Shown here piece after piece: positions 4,657 to 5,985 of a DNA stretch of 5,985 nt. The stretch lies in assembly GCA_036558265.1 (NCBI GenBank), contig DATBFY010000739.1, positions 1-5,985 of the forward strand. Direction: 5' to 3'. This DNA is from RYN-433 sp036558265 (lineage in GTDB: Bacteria; Planctomycetota; Phycisphaerae; Tepidisphaerales; Tepidisphaeraceae). Under the pieces are notes generated by a model. The model did not search any database and was not told the DNA's origin. It saw nothing but the letters and a program-made list of their open reading frames with translations. The position numbers and the translations under genes are program-made. Numbering within the stretch: position 1 is the first letter of the stretch; each line of letters starts with the position of its first letter.

Positions 4657-5985
4657 CAAGCCGGCGCGGCGTGACCCGCTCGGGGTCGATCGTCCGCGCG
4701 CCAATCTGGCGGCGTCGCGGGGCGCGTTCGCGGCGGTATTCGCGCTGATCGTCGTTCTCGTGATCGTCATGTACGCGCAGGAACGGTGGCTGGCCGTCGT
4801 GTCGGTCGCGCTGTTCGATGGCGGCCTGGTCGTGGCGTGGGTGGTGTCGGCGTGGTTGCTGGGGGCGGCGATCGTGCGCGGGATTGGCTTGCCCCTTCGC
4901 GGAGCCTTAGGGTTCGCGACGGCGGCTGCGACAGGAATGGGGGCGATGAGTTTGGCGGCGCTGGGCCTGGGACTGGCGGGGACGCTGAACCGGTGGAGCG
5001 TCCTGGCGATCCTGCTGGCGGGGCCGGCGCTGACGGCTCGATGGGGGCTGGGAATCTTGAGGACCGCGCGGACCATCCAGGTCGGGCGGTGGCTGGCGGG
5101 TTCGGCGGGCTGGCGGTGGCTGCTGATCGGGGCCGCGCCGATGGTGGGAATGATGATGGTGGGGGCGTCGATCACGCCCGGGCTCTTGTGGAAGCCCGAG
5201 GATCCTCACCCCTACGACGCGCTGGAGTATCACCTGCAGGTGCCGCGCGAGTGGTTCGACGCCGGCCGCATTACCGGCCTGCATAACAACGTCTTCTCCT
5301 ACTTCCCCAGCGGCGTGGAAATGCACTTCCTGATGGCGATGCACCTGCGCGGGGGACCCTGGGCGGCGATGTACGCGTGCCAGTTCTTCAGCATCGCGTG
5401 GGTGCTGCTCATGGCGGCGGCGGTGTATGGCGCCGTCCGACGTGACGGTGACGCGGAGGACGGTTCGACCGCCGCGCGAACCGCAGTCGCGTCGGCCGCG
5501 GCGGTGGTCGTCCTCGCGGCGCCCTGGTCGGTCATGCTCGGCAGCGTCGCGTACGCGGAGGGGGGGCTGGCGCTTTATACAGGTCTGGCGGCGGCGTGGA
5601 TGCTCCGGGCGGTTGGGCGGGGCGAGACGCGCGGGCGCGCGATGCTGGTGGCGGGCGCGATGGTCGGTTTCGCGTGCGGCGTGAAGTACACGGCGGTGCC
5701 GATGGTGCTGCTGGCGCTGGGGATCACCGCGGTGGTCGTGGCCCTCGCGACGCGACGGTTGCGCGAGTGGTGGAAGGGGCTGCTGGTCTACAGCGTGGTG
5801 GCGGTGGCGGTGGCGTCGCCGTGGTACGTGCGCAACGCGGTGTGGACACGGAACCCCGTCTTTCCGCTCGCCATGAACACGTTGGGGCGCGCCCACTTCG
5901 ACGAGGTGCAGGTGGAGCGCTTCCGCATCGCGCACTCGCCGCCGCCGGCGGAGCGGCCGCTCGGCGCGCGACTCCTCCGCGCCTG
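4619..5985 (+). CDS. Multi-spanning GT-C-like membrane protein, 3' end outside window (partial)
   Basis: The frame is open from 4619 to the window edge, 455 codons without a stop. The start is uncertain: ATG 4619 has AGGAG (4610-4614) at 4 nt, ATG 4640 (seven residues shorter) has a weaker AAGG at 11 nt. Both lie inside hemA, giving a 38- or 17-nt overlap. A basic N-terminus precedes hydrophobic segments near 36-52, 58-86, 96-121, 127-140, 166-184, 249-273, 288-307, 312-331, 341-377 (perhaps two) and 387-404. Between segments five and six is a polar loop with EDPHPYDALEYHLQVP (194-209) and FSYFPSGVEM (226-235). GVKYTA (354-359), SPWYVRN (400-406) and NPVFP (412-416) come later. This pattern recalls GT-C glycosyltransferases of the GT39/ArnT/PMT type, which use polyprenyl-phosphate sugars outside the cytoplasm; the D/E-bearing first loop would be the catalytic loop. 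Family membership is from memory, and the true substrate is unknown. Probably cotranscribed with hemA though functionally separate. Confidence 0.82.
   Translation, partial: MRKGTPTMARSNSKPARRDPLGVDRPRANLAASRGAFAAVFALIVVLVIVMYAQERWLAVVSVALFDGGLVVAWVVSAWLLGAAIVRGIGLPLRGALGFATAAATGMGAMSLAALGLGLAGTLNRWSVLAILLAGPALTARWGLGILRTARTIQVGRWLAGSAGWRWLLIGAAPMVGMMMVGASITPGLLWKPEDPHPYDALEYHLQVPREWFDAGRITGLHNNVFSYFPSGVEMHFLMAMHLRGGPWAAMYACQFFSIAWVLLMAAAVYGAVRRDGDAEDGSTAARTAVASAAAVVVLAAPWSVMLGSVAYAEGGLALYTGLAAAWMLRAVGRGETRGRAMLVAGAMVGFACGVKYTAVPMVLLALGITAVVVALATRRLREWWKGLLVYSVVAVAVASPWYVRNAVWTRNPVFPLAMNTLGRAHFDEVQVERFRIAHSPPPAERPLGARLLRA

Noticed and set aside
3178..5175. A 665-codon open frame on the minus strand antisense to hemA and the next gene.
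   Set aside because: It spans two well-supported genes, has a low-complexity Arg/Asp/His-rich composition with no recognisable motif, and is the usual antisense shadow of GC-rich coding sequence.
5797..5820. Short GGTGGC-type tandem repeat near the right edge.
   Set aside because: It encodes Val/Ala of a transmembrane helix with the GTG and GCG codons this genome prefers; no sign of a true repeat locus.

Overview
The window is a GC-rich, densely packed bacterial chromosome segment with five protein genes and no RNA genes, mobile elements or CRISPR arrays. Two genes run leftward and four, counting the partial one at the right edge, sit in two divergent blocks that share one short intergenic region; in total there are six coding regions. 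The set suggests a planctomycete, possibly of the Phycisphaerae type. This rests on three things: a secreted helical-repeat protein resembling the N-terminal part of planctomycete PQQ-like beta-propeller proteins, a bacterial MTA phosphorylase with the long C-terminal tail, and a CcsA/HemX gene directly before hemA. That assignment is inference from remembered family patterns, not from a search.

Left block (minus strand): mtnP (782-1747), encoding S-methyl-5'-thioadenosine phosphorylase of methionine/adenine salvage, is followed after 50 bp by a secreted TPR-like protein (start at 731, continuing past position 1). That second gene seems to have its own extended -10 promoter in the gap, just after a hairpin that holds the mtnP stop codon in its loop.

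Right block (plus strand): a compact cluster of sirC-like precorrin-2 dehydrogenase (1817-2479), a CcsA/HemX-type membrane protein (2486-3331), hemA glutamyl-tRNA reductase (3331-4656) and a multi-spanning GT-C-like membrane protein (about 4619 to beyond 5985). Gaps are 6 nt, then a 1-nt overlap, then a 17-38 nt overlap, so the four are probably one transcript with translational coupling. HemA commits glutamyl-tRNA to tetrapyrroles, SirC diverts precorrin-2 toward siroheme, and the HemX/CcsA protein either controls HemA or handles heme in the membrane. The last gene looks unrelated in function, probably lipid-linked sugar transfer.

The window is mostly ordinary core metabolism. The signals most worth a second look are an 8-6-8 inverted repeat that pairs with the mtnP start codon, a canonical G-quadruplex motif on the template strand of a Pro/Ser-rich insert in mtnP, a Gly-rich HemX tail whose codons form the hemA ribosome binding site, and the degenerate heme-handling motif of the CcsA/HemX protein. 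I see no convincing new biological system.
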